From Metaruminococcus_A sp050943475 (GTDB lineage Bacteria; Bacillota; Clostridia; Oscillospirales; Ruminococcaceae): a stretch of DNA of 64,000 bases. Positions 44,474-53,335 of the stretch are shown here, in pieces. The notes beneath the pieces were generated by a model. That model did no database searches, was not told the DNA's origin, and was given only the letters and a program-made list of their open reading frames with translations. The first letter of the stretch is position 1, and every line of letters begins with the position of its first letter. The position numbers and the translations under genes are program-made. The stretch spans positions 62,001 to 126,000 of the forward strand of contig JBMNPF010000001.1 of assembly GCA_050943475.1 (NCBI GenBank), in the 5' to 3' direction.

Positions 44474-45387
44474 GGCGTATTTTTGCAGACGGCCTTGGCG
44501 AAAACGGCGCCTTTGCCGCATTTCATCCATTGGTGACCTTCCTCTATTTTGGGTGTGTAATAGGCGTTAGCATGTTTTCCATGCACCCGCTTTTTCTTGC
44601 GGAAACGCTGCTTGCGGCAGTGTTCTATTCCCTGCTGCGCGGCGGCGTGAAACAGTTCCGCTTTATCCTGCTTGTCTGTCTTCCCATTTTGTTTGTCACC
44701 GCTATTGTCAATCCTCTGTTTAATCACCGCGGCGTAACGGTGCTGTTTTACCTCAATGGGAACCAAATGACGCTGGAAGCAATTTTGTATGGGCTGGCCG
44801 CCGCCGCGATGCTGGTGAGCGTTGTGGTATGGTTCAGCTGCTTCAGCCGGGTTGTCACCTCAGATAAATTCATTTACCTGTTTGGGCGTATCCTCCCGGT
44901 GCTGTCGCTGGTGCTTTCCATGTGTCTGCGTTATGTTCCTCTGCTCAAAAACCGGTTTCGGGAGATTTCAGAGGGGCAGAAGTGTATGGGACGGGATTAT
45001 GGTATCCGTCAGCCGGTGCGCAAACTGCGGCAGCTTGCGCGTGAAATTTCCATTCTCATTGCATGGTCGCTTGAAACCTCCATTGAAACGTCGGATTCCA
45101 TGGAGGCCCGTGGCTACGGGCTGCGCGGCCGTACGAGCTTCCATATTTTTAAATTTACCCGGCGGGATGGGTATGCCCTTGTTTTTATTGTGCTGGCGGC
45201 CGGCCTTGTCTTTACCGGCTGCGCCTTTGGCGTCAACAGCATTTATTACTATCCTGCGGTGTATGTCCCCCATTCGTGGGGGGTTACCCTGCCGGTGGCG
45301 GCGGTTTACCTGCTGCTGCTTGTATTTCCGGCGGTGATTGATCTCAAAGGAGAATATAAATGGGCCAAATTGAGCTTCGAGACCTGA
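44470..45387 (+). CDS. ecfT: ECF transporter transmembrane (T) component
   Basis: A 305-residue membrane protein with about six hydrophobic helices. The cytosolic coupling region has LKNRFREISEGQKCMGRDYG and the conserved SMEARGYGLRGR, the Ala-Arg-Gly motif that docks onto the ATPases. EcfT links ATP hydrolysis to toppling of the substrate-binding S subunit. It overlaps the DUF4430 gene at its start and the ATPase gene by 28 bases at its end, so all are translated together. The set is dedicated to B12 by context. Confidence 0.9.
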   Translation: MRRIFADGLGENGAFAAFHPLVTFLYFGCVIGVSMFSMHPLFLAETLLAAVFYSLLRGGVKQFRFILLVCLPILFVTAIVNPLFNHRGVTVLFYLNGNQMTLEAILYGLAAAAMLVSVVVWFSCFSRVVTSDKFIYLFGRILPVLSLVLSMCLRYVPLLKNRFREISEGQKCMGRDYGIRQPVRKLRQLAREISILIAWSLETSIETSDSMEARGYGLRGRTSFHIFKFTRRDGYALVFIVLAAGLVFTGCAFGVNSIYYYPAVYVPHSWGVTLPVAAVYLLLLVFPAVIDLKGEYKWAKLSFET

Positions 45388-47033
45388 GCTTCCGTTATCC
45401 GGGAAGCAAAAAATATGCACTGGACGGTATTTCCCTTTCGATTGCGCCTTCCTCATTTGTGGTTTTATGCGGCCGTTCCGGCTGCGGAAAAAGCACCCTG
45501 CTGCGCCACCTGAAAAAGAACCTCACACCTTACGGAGAACGAAAGGGCGGTGCGTTTTATGACGGGACCGATATAACTGAATTGAGCGACCGTGTGAGCG
45601 CCCAGCAGATAGGGTTTGTCCAGCAAAGCCCGGAAAACCAAATCGTCACCGACAAGGTGTGGCATGAACTCGCTTTTGGCTTGGAGAGCCTTGGTTTCCC
45701 AAACCGGGTCATCCGCCGGCGGGTCGCGGAAATGGCAAGTTTTTTTGGGATTCAGTCCTGGTTCCGAAAAAGCGTCTATGAGCTTTCCGGCGGGCAGAAA
45801 CAGCTACTGAATCTTGCCTCGATTATGGCAATGCAGCCGGAGGTGTTGATTTTGGACGAGCCCACCTCCCAGCTTGACCCCATTGCCTCCTCTGAATTTC
45901 TGGATACGCTGGTTAAAATCAACCGGGAGCTGGGGACAACAATCCTCCTGTCCGAACACCGGTTGGAGGAGGTGTTTCCTCTAGCCGATCAGGTTGTTGT
46001 CATGGAGGAAGGAAAACTTCTTACCTGCGGTACTCCGCGTAAGGTTGGCGCGTTTCTCAGTGAAAACAGCAGTGGCCGCAGAATGTACACCGGTCTGCCC
46101 GCCGTTATGCGGGTGTATGCCGAGCTTCCGCTGGGCGGTGAATGCCCGCTGACGGTGCGCGACGGCCGCCTTTGGCTTCAGCAGCACTTTCATAACCGGC
46201 CAGCCGCCGTGGAGGAGAAGCCTCCCAAAGAAAAACGAATTCACAGGGAATCAAAAACAGAGCCTGCTGCCGTCGAGTTTTCCGACGTCTGGTTCCGCTA
46301 CCAGAAAAACGGAAATGACATTTTGCGCGGCCTTTCGTTCCGGGTGGAAAAGGGAGAGTTTTTCTGCATGGTCGGCGGCAACGGCGTTGGAAAAAGCACG
46401 GCTCTTAAATTGGTAAGCGGGGCACTAAAGCCTTACCGCGGCAAGGTACTTCTGAATGGGCAGCCTGGAAAAAAGGGGATCTCTGTGGGAATGCTCCCCC
46501 AGAACCCCCAGGCCCTCTTCACCGAGATTACAGCAGAAGAAGAGCTTTACGACATGGTGCTCTTTGAAAAAATACCCGAGCCTGAAAAAATTGACCGGGT
46601 AAACCGCATGCTGGAACGGCTGGAGCTTACCGGTCTGCGCAAGGTGAACCCCTATGATTTGAGCGGTGGGGAACAGCAGCGGCTTGCCCTTGGCAAAATA
46701 CTGATGATGCGCCCTTCCCTGCTGGTGCTCGACGAGCCGACCAAAGGGCTGGATCCTTTTTTGAAGCAGGAGTTTGCCCGGATTTTGCGGCAGCTGAAAA
46801 CAGAGGGGGTTACCATTTTGATGGTGACTCACGACATTGAGTTTTGTGCAGAATACGCCGACCGCTGCGCTATGATGTTTGACGGTGATCTCGTCTCGGC
46901 GGACGGGCCCCGCGCCTTTTTCAGCGGCAACAGTTTTTATACGACGGCTGCAAACCGGATGTCGCGGGGAATTTTTGAGGGCGCAGTCACCTGCGCCGAT
47001 GTGGTGGAACAATGCAAAAAAGCTATGATATGA
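45360..47033 (+). CDS. ECF transporter ATPase, two domains fused (EcfA-EcfA')
   Basis: A 557-residue protein with two complete ABC ATPase domains in one chain. The first has Walker A GRSGCGKST (about 38-45), LSGGQKQ (142-148) and Walker B VLILDEPTSQLDP. The second has Walker A GGNGVGKST (339-347), LSGGEQQ (434-440) and LLVLDEPTKGLDP. Many ECF modules use two separate genes; the fusion ties the pair to one transporter. A GGAG site precedes the ATG, which lies inside ecfT. The S-component gene starts inside its 3' end. Confidence 0.93.
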   Translation: MGQIELRDLSFRYPGSKKYALDGISLSIAPSSFVVLCGRSGCGKSTLLRHLKKNLTPYGERKGGAFYDGTDITELSDRVSAQQIGFVQQSPENQIVTDKVWHELAFGLESLGFPNRVIRRRVAEMASFFGIQSWFRKSVYELSGGQKQLLNLASIMAMQPEVLILDEPTSQLDPIASSEFLDTLVKINRELGTTILLSEHRLEEVFPLADQVVVMEEGKLLTCGTPRKVGAFLSENSSGRRMYTGLPAVMRVYAELPLGGECPLTVRDGRLWLQQHFHNRPAAVEEKPPKEKRIHRESKTEPAAVEFSDVWFRYQKNGNDILRGLSFRVEKGEFFCMVGGNGVGKSTALKLVSGALKPYRGKVLLNGQPGKKGISVGMLPQNPQALFTEITAEEELYDMVLFEKIPEPEKIDRVNRMLERLELTGLRKVNPYDLSGGEQQRLALGKILMMRPSLLVLDEPTKGLDPFLKQEFARILRQLKTEGVTILMVTHDIEFCAEYADRCAMMFDGDLVSADGPRAFFSGNSFYTTAANRMSRGIFEGAVTCADVVEQCKKAMI

Positions 47034-47947
47034 CCCAATATGCGGCTGCCCGCCGAAAGCGGTTCTGGATGGCCGCCCTGATTATTTTGATTCTGGTGCC
47101 GGCGACCATTTTTGTTGGTGTGCAGTTTTTAGGGGACCGGAAATACCTGTTTATCAGCATTTTAATTCTGGCGTATACCATTATCCCATTTTTCATGGTA
47201 TTTGAAAAACGCAAGCCGCGTGCGCGGGAATTGGTGATGATCGCCGTTATGTCTGCTTTGGCGGCCTGCGGTACGCTGGTTTGTTCCATGATGATTCCGT
47301 TTCAGGCGGGTACGGCGCTGGTTATTATCGCCGGTATCGCCCTCGGCCCGGAGGAAGGGTTTCTTGTTGGCGCGCTGGCGCGGTTTGTCTGCAACTTTTT
47401 TCTGGGGCACGGGCCGTGGTCCCCGTGGCAAATGGTCTGCTGGGGGCTGCTCGGCTTTCTTGCGGGCATTGTTTTCAACAAGGTTGACCTTGACCAGCTT
47501 AAATCCCGCAGCTTCAAGCTGGTGCTGGGCCCGGTGCTGAGTGTTGCCGCTGCCATTGGTGTTGCCTATATCGCCTACCTGCTGTGGGGGGACGGCCCTT
47601 TCCTCGGCTGGCGGCTCTACGTTTTTGGTGCGGGGGGATTGCTCCTTGGGCTGGTGATCCAGCGTAAACGGATGCCGGTGGACGACCTTACCCTTTCGGT
47701 CTATGGATTTTTGACGACCTTTATCATCTACGGTGGAATTATGAATGTCTGCGCCATGGTGATGTCCAGTTCCATTGACCGAACCAACATTGACATGAGC
47801 TGGCACTCCCTGACGGTGCTTTACCTGTCCGGGGTTCCCTATGATTTTACCCATGCGCTTGCCACCGCCTTTTTCCTGTTTCTGTTCGGGGATAAGGTCA
47901 TCCGCAAGATTGAACGGGTGAAGATTAAATACGGTATGTACCGCTGA
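47012..47947 (+). CDS. ECF transporter substrate-binding (S) component, probably for cobalamin
   Basis: A 311-residue membrane protein, longer than usual S components (about 180-220). It has two extra N-terminal helices (FWMAALIILILVPATIFVGV and LFISILILAYTIIPFFMVFE) before the core, which starts ELVMIAVMSALAACGTL. Typical S-component features are GIALGPEEGFLVGALARFVCNFFLGHGPWSPWQMVCWGLLGFLAG and the C-terminal VPYDFTHALATAFFLFLFG. The B12 operon context suggests cobalamin or cobinamide as substrate, like CbrT; sequence alone does not fix it. It starts 22 bases inside the ATPase gene. Confidence 0.82.
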   Translation: MQKSYDMTQYAAARRKRFWMAALIILILVPATIFVGVQFLGDRKYLFISILILAYTIIPFFMVFEKRKPRARELVMIAVMSALAACGTLVCSMMIPFQAGTALVIIAGIALGPEEGFLVGALARFVCNFFLGHGPWSPWQMVCWGLLGFLAGIVFNKVDLDQLKSRSFKLVLGPVLSVAAAIGVAYIAYLLWGDGPFLGWRLYVFGAGGLLLGLVIQRKRMPVDDLTLSVYGFLTTFIIYGGIMNVCAMVMSSSIDRTNIDMSWHSLTVLYLSGVPYDFTHALATAFFLFLFGDKVIRKIERVKIKYGMYR

Positions 47948-47959
47948 CGGAGGATGACA

Positions 47960-49024
47960 ATGGATTGGAAGGATACGATTGCGCGGCCGGACAAATCCGC
48001 GGCCGACCGGTGCCGTGCGCGCTGGAACAGCCTTGCGAAACCGCTGGGCAGCCTTGGGCTGCTGGAGGAGGCCGTGGTTCAAATTGCCGCTCTCACCGGG
48101 AACGCCGGATACCGGATCGACCGGCGTGCGGCGGTTGTTATGTGTGCCGATAATGGCGTGGTGGCACAGGGCATTTCCCAGACCGGTATGGAGGTGACCG
48201 CCGCTGTGGCGCGGAACATTGCGCGCGGACGAGGGTGCATCAGCCGATTTGCCGGCTGTGCCGGAGTGGATGTTTTCCCGGTGGATATTGGGGTTGCAGA
48301 GAACCTGACCGGCTCTGGTGTGCTGGACCGGAAAATTGCCCCCGGCACTGGGGACATCAGCACAGGCTCTGCCATGACGCTGGAACAGGCGCGGCGGGCC
48401 GTCTCGGTTGGAATTGACCTGGTCCGGGAGCTAAAGGCACAGGGTTACCAAATTCTTGCAACCGGGGAGATGGGCATAGGCAACACCACCACGAGCAGCG
48501 CCGTTGCCTCGGTGCTGCTCGGGCGGCCAGTCTCCGAGATGACCGGGCGGGGTGCAGGTTTGAGCGACCAGGGGATGGCGCACAAAATTGCAGTGATCCA
48601 AAAGGCGCTGGAAGTCAACCGTCCGGACCCGCAGGACGCCTGGGATGTCCTTGCCAAGGTCGGCGGTTTTGACATTGCCGGTATGGCCGGGCTGTTCCTC
48701 GGCGGCGCATTGTACCGGGTGCCTGTCCTCATAGACGGTTTTATCTCCTCGGTGGCGGCGCTGGTTGCCACACGGCTTCGCCCGGAAGCCGCCTGCGCCA
48801 TGCTGGCCACCCATGTTTCAGAGGAACCGGCTGCCCGCTGTGTTCTTGACGCGCTTGGCCTTCGTCCGCTCCTCTGCGCCGGGATGCGTCTTGGCGAAGG
48901 AACTGGGGCGGTGGCGGCGCTTCCGCTTCTGGATATGGCGCTGGAACTTTATTTCCACATGGACACCTTTGGGGAGATACAGATTGATTGCTACCAGCCG
49001 TTGAGCGAGGGCTGGGGATGCTGA
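47960..49024 (+). CDS. cobT: Nicotinate-nucleotide-dimethylbenzimidazole phosphoribosyltransferase
   Basis: A 354-residue enzyme that activates the lower-ligand base (dimethylbenzimidazole or another) to its alpha-riboside phosphate. Conserved segments are SLAKPLGSLGLLEEAV, VMCADNGVVAQGISQTG, ILATGEMGIGNTTTSSAV and the late GMRLGEGTGAVAALPLLD that contains the catalytic Glu. The ATG at 47960 was preferred to 47954, which directly touches the GGAGG site. It starts the nucleotide-loop assembly block and overlaps cobU by 7 bases. Confidence 0.95.
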   Translation: MDWKDTIARPDKSAADRCRARWNSLAKPLGSLGLLEEAVVQIAALTGNAGYRIDRRAAVVMCADNGVVAQGISQTGMEVTAAVARNIARGRGCISRFAGCAGVDVFPVDIGVAENLTGSGVLDRKIAPGTGDISTGSAMTLEQARRAVSVGIDLVRELKAQGYQILATGEMGIGNTTTSSAVASVLLGRPVSEMTGRGAGLSDQGMAHKIAVIQKALEVNRPDPQDAWDVLAKVGGFDIAGMAGLFLGGALYRVPVLIDGFISSVAALVATRLRPEAACAMLATHVSEEPAARCVLDALGLRPLLCAGMRLGEGTGAVAALPLLDMALELYFHMDTFGEIQIDCYQPLSEGWGC

Positions 49025-49539
49025 CGCTGGTGTATGGCGGCAGTGCCAGCGGGAAAAGCGAATATGCGGAACAGCTTGCCTGTGCGTCGGCAGGCCCGCG
49101 GTATTACATTGCCACCATGCAGCCTTATGGCGCGTCCGCCAAAGCACGCATTCAAAAGCACCGGGCAGAACGCGCAGGAAAAAATTTTCAAACCCTGGAG
49201 TGCTACACTGGGCTTGATACCCTTATGCTGCCCCGCCGCGGAACGGTGCTGTTGGAGTGTATGGGGAACCTGGTGGCCAACGAGCTGTTCTGGCCGGAGG
49301 GCGCGGGCGCGGAAAGCCCGGAGCGCATCCGTGCTGGAATTTCCAACCTGCTCCGGCAAACCGGCAATTTGATTGTTGTCAGCAACGATGTTTTTCGCGA
49401 GGGATTGTTTTATGGGCAGGAGACCATCCATTACCTGAAGGTGCTGGGTGGGCTGAATGAATTTTTGGCGCGGCAGGCCGACCGGGTTGTTGAGGTGGTC
49501 TGCGGCATCCCGCTTGCGGTAAAGGGGGAACTTCCATGA
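49018..49539 (+). CDS. cobU: Adenosylcobinamide kinase / adenosylcobinamide-phosphate guanylyltransferase
   Basis: A 173-residue bifunctional enzyme that phosphorylates adenosylcobinamide and transfers GMP to it. The P-loop is GGSASGKSEYAE, near the N-terminus. The guanylylation region is RYYIATMQPYGASAKARIQKHRAER, with the reactive His in the KHRAER stretch. The final part DRVVEVVCGIPLAVKG is typical. Its start at 49018 lies inside the end of cobT and its end overlaps cobS by 4 bases. A shortened relative lies at 50312. Confidence 0.95.
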   Translation: MLTLVYGGSASGKSEYAEQLACASAGPRYYIATMQPYGASAKARIQKHRAERAGKNFQTLECYTGLDTLMLPRRGTVLLECMGNLVANELFWPEGAGAESPERIRAGISNLLRQTGNLIVVSNDVFREGLFYGQETIHYLKVLGGLNEFLARQADRVVEVVCGIPLAVKGELP

Positions 49540-50324
49540 GGCTGTTCGGTACCATTGTCACAGCGTTTTCCATGTTTTCACGCATCCCGGTTCCGCACCT
49601 TTCATGGGATGACCGCAATATGCGGTATATGCTCTGCGCTTTTCCCCTGGTCGGTGCGGCCGCCGGCGTGCTGCTTTGTATTTGGTGCTGGCTTGCCGGG
49701 GCACTGCAGTTTGGCAGCTTGCTCACAAGCGCTGGGTATGTTCTCCTCCCGCTGGCGGTGACCGGGGGGATCCATCTGGATGGCTTCTGCGATACCGTGG
49801 ACGCCCTTTCCAGCCACGCCCCGCAGGCAAAAAAACTTGATATCCTTAAGGACCCACATACCGGGGCGTTCGCCATTATCGGCACTGCGGCATACATCCT
49901 GTTTTACCTGGCGCTGTGCAGCGAGCTGGAAAAGGATTTGAAAACCGCGCTGCTCATCAGCGGGGGTTACCTGCTGGAGCGGACACTGAGCGGAATCTCG
50001 GTTCTCACCTTTCCCAAAGCGCGTAAGGACGGCCTTGCCAAAACCTTTTCCGACCACGGCCCGCAATCCGGCGGAAAGGCATTTCTGCTCATACTTCTTG
50101 GCCTGCTGGCGGCTGCTATAGTGATTTATTCCCCAATTCGGGGCAGTGCGGTCTGCGCTGCCGCCGGATTGACGTTTTGGTATTACCACCACATGTCTCT
50201 CAAACAATTTGGCGGTGTAACCGGGGATTTGGCGGGCTATTTTTTGCAGGTGTGTGAAATTTCGATGCTGACGGCATTGGTTGTTGCTCAAAAATTGGAT
50301 GGGGTGATTGCATGGTTTTGGTAA
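49536..50324 (+). CDS. cobS: Adenosylcobinamide-GDP ribazoletransferase (cobalamin synthase)
   Basis: A 262-residue polytopic membrane enzyme that joins adenosylcobinamide-GDP to alpha-ribazole(-phosphate). The active-site stretch GGIHLDGFCDTVDALSSHA is present, as is LDILKDPHTGAFAIIG, which carries the second acidic metal site. GGVTGDLAGYFLQVCE is the conserved C-terminal motif. About six hydrophobic helices follow the family. Both ends overlap neighbours (cobU and the mini-CobU gene). Confidence 0.95.
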   Translation: MRLFGTIVTAFSMFSRIPVPHLSWDDRNMRYMLCAFPLVGAAAGVLLCIWCWLAGALQFGSLLTSAGYVLLPLAVTGGIHLDGFCDTVDALSSHAPQAKKLDILKDPHTGAFAIIGTAAYILFYLALCSELEKDLKTALLISGGYLLERTLSGISVLTFPKARKDGLAKTFSDHGPQSGGKAFLLILLGLLAAAIVIYSPIRGSAVCAAAGLTFWYYHHMSLKQFGGVTGDLAGYFLQVCEISMLTALVVAQKLDGVIAWFW

Positions 50325-50665
50325 TTGGCGGCTGCGCCTCCGGCAAACGGGATTATGTTCAAAAAGAGCTGGGCTTTTTGGAGGCCGATATTTCAGACGG
50401 CCTTCTGGACGCCCGTCCGGTGCTCAACGCGCTGCAGGACCTGGTTCAGCACTGTCTTTCCCAAGGCGGAGAGCCGCAGAGTCTGCTGCCCTGGCTGCTG
50501 GAAAAGCAGGTCGTGGTCTGCGATGAAATGGGTTCCGGCGTAGTCCCGATTGACGAGCGGCAGGACTGCCTTCGAGAAGAGGTTGGACGGCTCTGCATCC
50601 GGCTGGCAGAACAGGCGGATCGGGTTGTCCGGGTTGTCTGCGGGATCCCGCAGGTGATCAAATGA
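50312..50665 (+). CDS. Short CobU-like P-loop protein
   Basis: A 117-residue protein that keeps the CobU P-loop start (LVIGGCASGKRDYVQK) and the CobU end (VVVCDEMGSGVVPIDERQDCLREEVGRLCIRLAEQADRVVRVVCGIP), but lacks the middle part with the IATM and KHRxxR guanylylation region. It might be a kinase-only form or a regulator of CobU. Similar short copies next to cobS occur in Clostridia (recollection of family context, not a search). It overlaps cobS and the phosphatase gene, so it is clearly maintained and translated with them. Confidence 0.72.
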   Translation: MVLVIGGCASGKRDYVQKELGFLEADISDGLLDARPVLNALQDLVQHCLSQGGEPQSLLPWLLEKQVVVCDEMGSGVVPIDERQDCLREEVGRLCIRLAEQADRVVRVVCGIPQVIK

Positions 50666-51279
50666 GCCGTGTGATGGAGCTTGTCTTTTATCGGCATGGA
50701 ATGACGGCGGGCAATGCGGAAGGGCGTTACATCGGTCGGACCGATGAACCGCTCAGCCCGGACGGGTGCTGTACACTGCATCCAGATCCAGAGGACGCGG
50801 CAGTCCGCCGGGTTTATGTTTCGCCGCTGCGGCGCACCGCCCAGTCGGCTTCACTTCTGTTTCCGAATGCAGAACAGGTGTGCTGTCCCGGCTTTGCAGA
50901 AATGGATTTCGGGGCGTTTGAAGGCCGCAATTTTGCCGATTTGCGTCACCGTGCGGATTATCGTGCCTGGGTGGATTCCGGTTGTCTGGAGCGTTGTCCC
51001 GGCGGGGAGAGCCAGGCGGATTTTACTGCACGGGTTAGCCGGCAATTCCGGCAGGTGATCAGCCGGGCGCTGGAAAGCGGAGAGGAAAAGCTCTGTTTTG
51101 TCGTCCACGGCGGAACCATTATGGCTATTTTCAGCCAATACGCACTGCCAAAACGGCCTTATTTTGACTGGCATGTCCAAAATGGCGCGCGCCTCTCGGG
51201 CTGGTTGACCGAGGAGCAGTGGCTGCATGGGCCAAACTTCTGTATACGGGAAATGACGAAAGGGGTTGGGCGTTTTTGA
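50662..51279 (+). CDS. cobC: Alpha-ribazole phosphatase-like histidine phosphatase
   Basis: A 205-residue histidine phosphatase. The phospho-acceptor motif is FYRHGMTAGNAEGRYIGRTDEPLS, with RHG containing the catalytic His. A second motif EMDFGAFEGRNFADL supplies the acid residue, and VVHGGTIMAIF carries the second His. In B12 synthesis the enzyme removes phosphate from alpha-ribazole-phosphate or adenosylcobalamin-phosphate. Identification as CobC rests on operon position; the family also covers phosphoglycerate-mutase relatives. The start overlaps the preceding stop. Confidence 0.88.
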   Translation: MSRVMELVFYRHGMTAGNAEGRYIGRTDEPLSPDGCCTLHPDPEDAAVRRVYVSPLRRTAQSASLLFPNAEQVCCPGFAEMDFGAFEGRNFADLRHRADYRAWVDSGCLERCPGGESQADFTARVSRQFRQVISRALESGEEKLCFVVHGGTIMAIFSQYALPKRPYFDWHVQNGARLSGWLTEEQWLHGPNFCIREMTKGVGRF

Positions 51280-52262
51280 ACCATATCATTGCGCTTGCGG
51301 TGGGATTCCTGTTCGATTTTCTGCTTGGCGATCCCCTTTGGCTGCCGCATCCGGTGGTCGCGATGGGAAAACTGATCACCTGGCTGGAAAAGCTGTTCCG
51401 GCGCCTGTTCCCTAAAACGCCGAAGGGGGAACTGGCTGGTGGAATTCTGCTTGCGGTTGTGCTGCCGCTCCTCTCCTGGGGTGTTTCTTTTGCCTGCCTT
51501 TGGCTGCTCTGCTTGGTGCATCCCCTGCTTTCCTTTGCTGCCGAATGCTGGATGTGTTACCAGGTTCTCGCCGCCAGGGGTCTTGCACAGGCCAGTAAAG
51601 CCGTTTTCCTCCGGCTTGCTGCCGGGGATCTGCCAGGCGCACGAAAAGCGGTGGGACGCATAGTTGGACGCGACACCCAGTTTCTGACTGCAGAGGGCGT
51701 TACCCGCGCGGCGGTTGAAACCGTAGCGGAAAACAGCAGCGACGGCGTTATTGCCCCCATGTTTTTTCTTGCGCTGGGCGGCGCACCGCTTGGCATGTTT
51801 TACAAGGCGATTAATACAATGGACAGTATGGTCGGATATAAAAATGACCGCTACCGTTTCTTTGGGAAAGCAGCGGCTCGTTTGGACGATGCTGCCAATT
51901 TTCTCCCGGCTCGTTTGAGCGCATTGCTGACGGTGCTTGCGGCCGGATTGTCCGGATTTTCGCTCAAAAATGCCTGGCGGATTTTCCGGCGCGACCGGTA
52001 TAACCACGCCAGCCCCAATTCCGCTCAAACCGAGTCGGTCTATGCCGGGGCGCTGGGTGTGCAGCTTGCAGGTGATGCAAGCTACTTTGGCAAACTTGTG
52101 CGCAAGCCCACCATTGGCGACTGTCTCCGCCCCATTGAACCGGAGGATATTCTGCGCGCCAACCGTCTGCTTTGGGTCACCGCGGTGCTGAGTCTAATGG
52201 TCTGCATTCTGCTGCGAACGGCAATTTTTATTGGAATGGGAGGCAGTTTGTTATGGAGCTGA
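51276..52262 (+). CDS. cbiB: Adenosylcobinamide-phosphate synthase CbiB (CobD type)
   Basis: A 328-residue membrane enzyme that attaches (R)-1-amino-2-propanol (phosphate) to adenosylcobyric acid. Key segments are FLFDFLLGDPLWLPHPVVAMG, TVAENSSDGVIAPMFFLALGG and MVGYKNDRYRFFGKAAARLDD. The start was set at TTG 51276, with AAAGGGG about 10 bases upstream and overlap with the preceding stop; the in-frame ATG at 51219 lies inside the phosphatase gene and gives an unlike N-terminus. It ends 10 bases inside cobD. Confidence 0.93.
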   Translation: MNHIIALAVGFLFDFLLGDPLWLPHPVVAMGKLITWLEKLFRRLFPKTPKGELAGGILLAVVLPLLSWGVSFACLWLLCLVHPLLSFAAECWMCYQVLAARGLAQASKAVFLRLAAGDLPGARKAVGRIVGRDTQFLTAEGVTRAAVETVAENSSDGVIAPMFFLALGGAPLGMFYKAINTMDSMVGYKNDRYRFFGKAAARLDDAANFLPARLSALLTVLAAGLSGFSLKNAWRIFRRDRYNHASPNSAQTESVYAGALGVQLAGDASYFGKLVRKPTIGDCLRPIEPEDILRANRLLWVTAVLSLMVCILLRTAIFIGMGGSLLWS

Positions 52263-53335
52263 TACACGGCGGCGACGCTGAAGGGTTCCTCCGCCGTCAT
52301 GGCAGGCCGCCGCTGGATTTTTCTGCAAATGTCAATCCCCTTGGCGTTCCGGAAGGGGTGCAGCGCGCCATTGCCGCTGCCGCACACACGGTGGATCGTT
52401 ATCCCGACCCCTTATGCCGGGAGCTTACCGGAGCACTTGCGCAGGCGGAGCAGTTACCAGAGAAATTTATTTTATGCGGCAGCGGCGCAGCAGATTTAAT
52501 CTACCGGTTGGTGCTGGCCCGCAGGCCGAAGTGCGCGCTACTGCCTGTACCAACATTTGCCGAATATGAAAACGCGCTGCGCACAGTAGGATGCCAAACC
52601 CGATTTCACCCGCTTTTACCGGAAAACGGGTTCCGGCTCGATGATTCCCTGCTCCCGGAACTCACGCCGGAGGTGGAGATGCTGTTTCTCTGCAACCCCA
52701 ATAATCCAACCGGACAGGTGATGGAACCGGGGCTGCTCCGCCGTATTCTGGAACGGTGCAGGCGCAACCGCACCACGGTTTTGCTGGATGAATGCTTTCA
52801 GGCGTTTCTCCCGCCGGAGCTTCAGCATTCCTGTGTTCAATGGCTGGATGAATTTCCCAATGCAGCGGTGCTCAAGGCCTTTACCAAGCTTTACGGTATG
52901 GCAGGGGTTCGGCTTGGATACCTTTTGTCGGCCGATTGCGCTCTGTTAGAGCGGTGTTTTTTGGCCGGGCCGCCCTGGGCGGTCTCCTCCCTTGCACAGG
53001 CGGCGGGAATTGCCGCTTTGCAGGAAACGGAATACCTGAAAAAAACACAGGCTCTTATCTGCCGGGAACGCCGCTGGATGAAGGAACAGCTTAGGCAGAG
53101 CGGCATTGAACCCATTGGTTCTCACGCAAACTACCTTTTTTTCGCTTCGCCGCTTTCGGACTTATCCGGCCGGATGGAGCAAAATGGGATTTTAATCCGC
53201 AGCTGTGACAACTATTTCGGCCTTCCGGCAGGTTATTGCCGGGTAGCTGTCCGCACCCGGGACGAAAATGAAATTTTGGTTGGCGTTATGCAGCGCCTGC
53301 TGAAGGAGGAAGCACCATGGCAAAAGCAGTTATGA
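52253..53335 (+). CDS. cobD: Threonine-phosphate decarboxylase CobD
   Basis: A 360-residue PLP enzyme of fold type I that makes (R)-1-amino-2-propanol phosphate from L-threonine phosphate, the linker used by CbiB. The start ELIHGGDAEGFLRRHG, then LDFSANVNPLGVP, is typical. The PLP site is NPNNPTGQVM, VLLDECFQAF and KAFTKLYGMAGVRLGYL with the Schiff-base Lys. It overlaps cbiB at the start and cbiP by 19 bases at the end. GGGAGG stands 10 bases upstream of the ATG at 52253. Confidence 0.95.
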   Translation: MELIHGGDAEGFLRRHGRPPLDFSANVNPLGVPEGVQRAIAAAAHTVDRYPDPLCRELTGALAQAEQLPEKFILCGSGAADLIYRLVLARRPKCALLPVPTFAEYENALRTVGCQTRFHPLLPENGFRLDDSLLPELTPEVEMLFLCNPNNPTGQVMEPGLLRRILERCRRNRTTVLLDECFQAFLPPELQHSCVQWLDEFPNAAVLKAFTKLYGMAGVRLGYLLSADCALLERCFLAGPPWAVSSLAQAAGIAALQETEYLKKTQALICRERRWMKEQLRQSGIEPIGSHANYLFFASPLSDLSGRMEQNGILIRSCDNYFGLPAGYCRVAVRTRDENEILVGVMQRLLKEEAPWQKQL

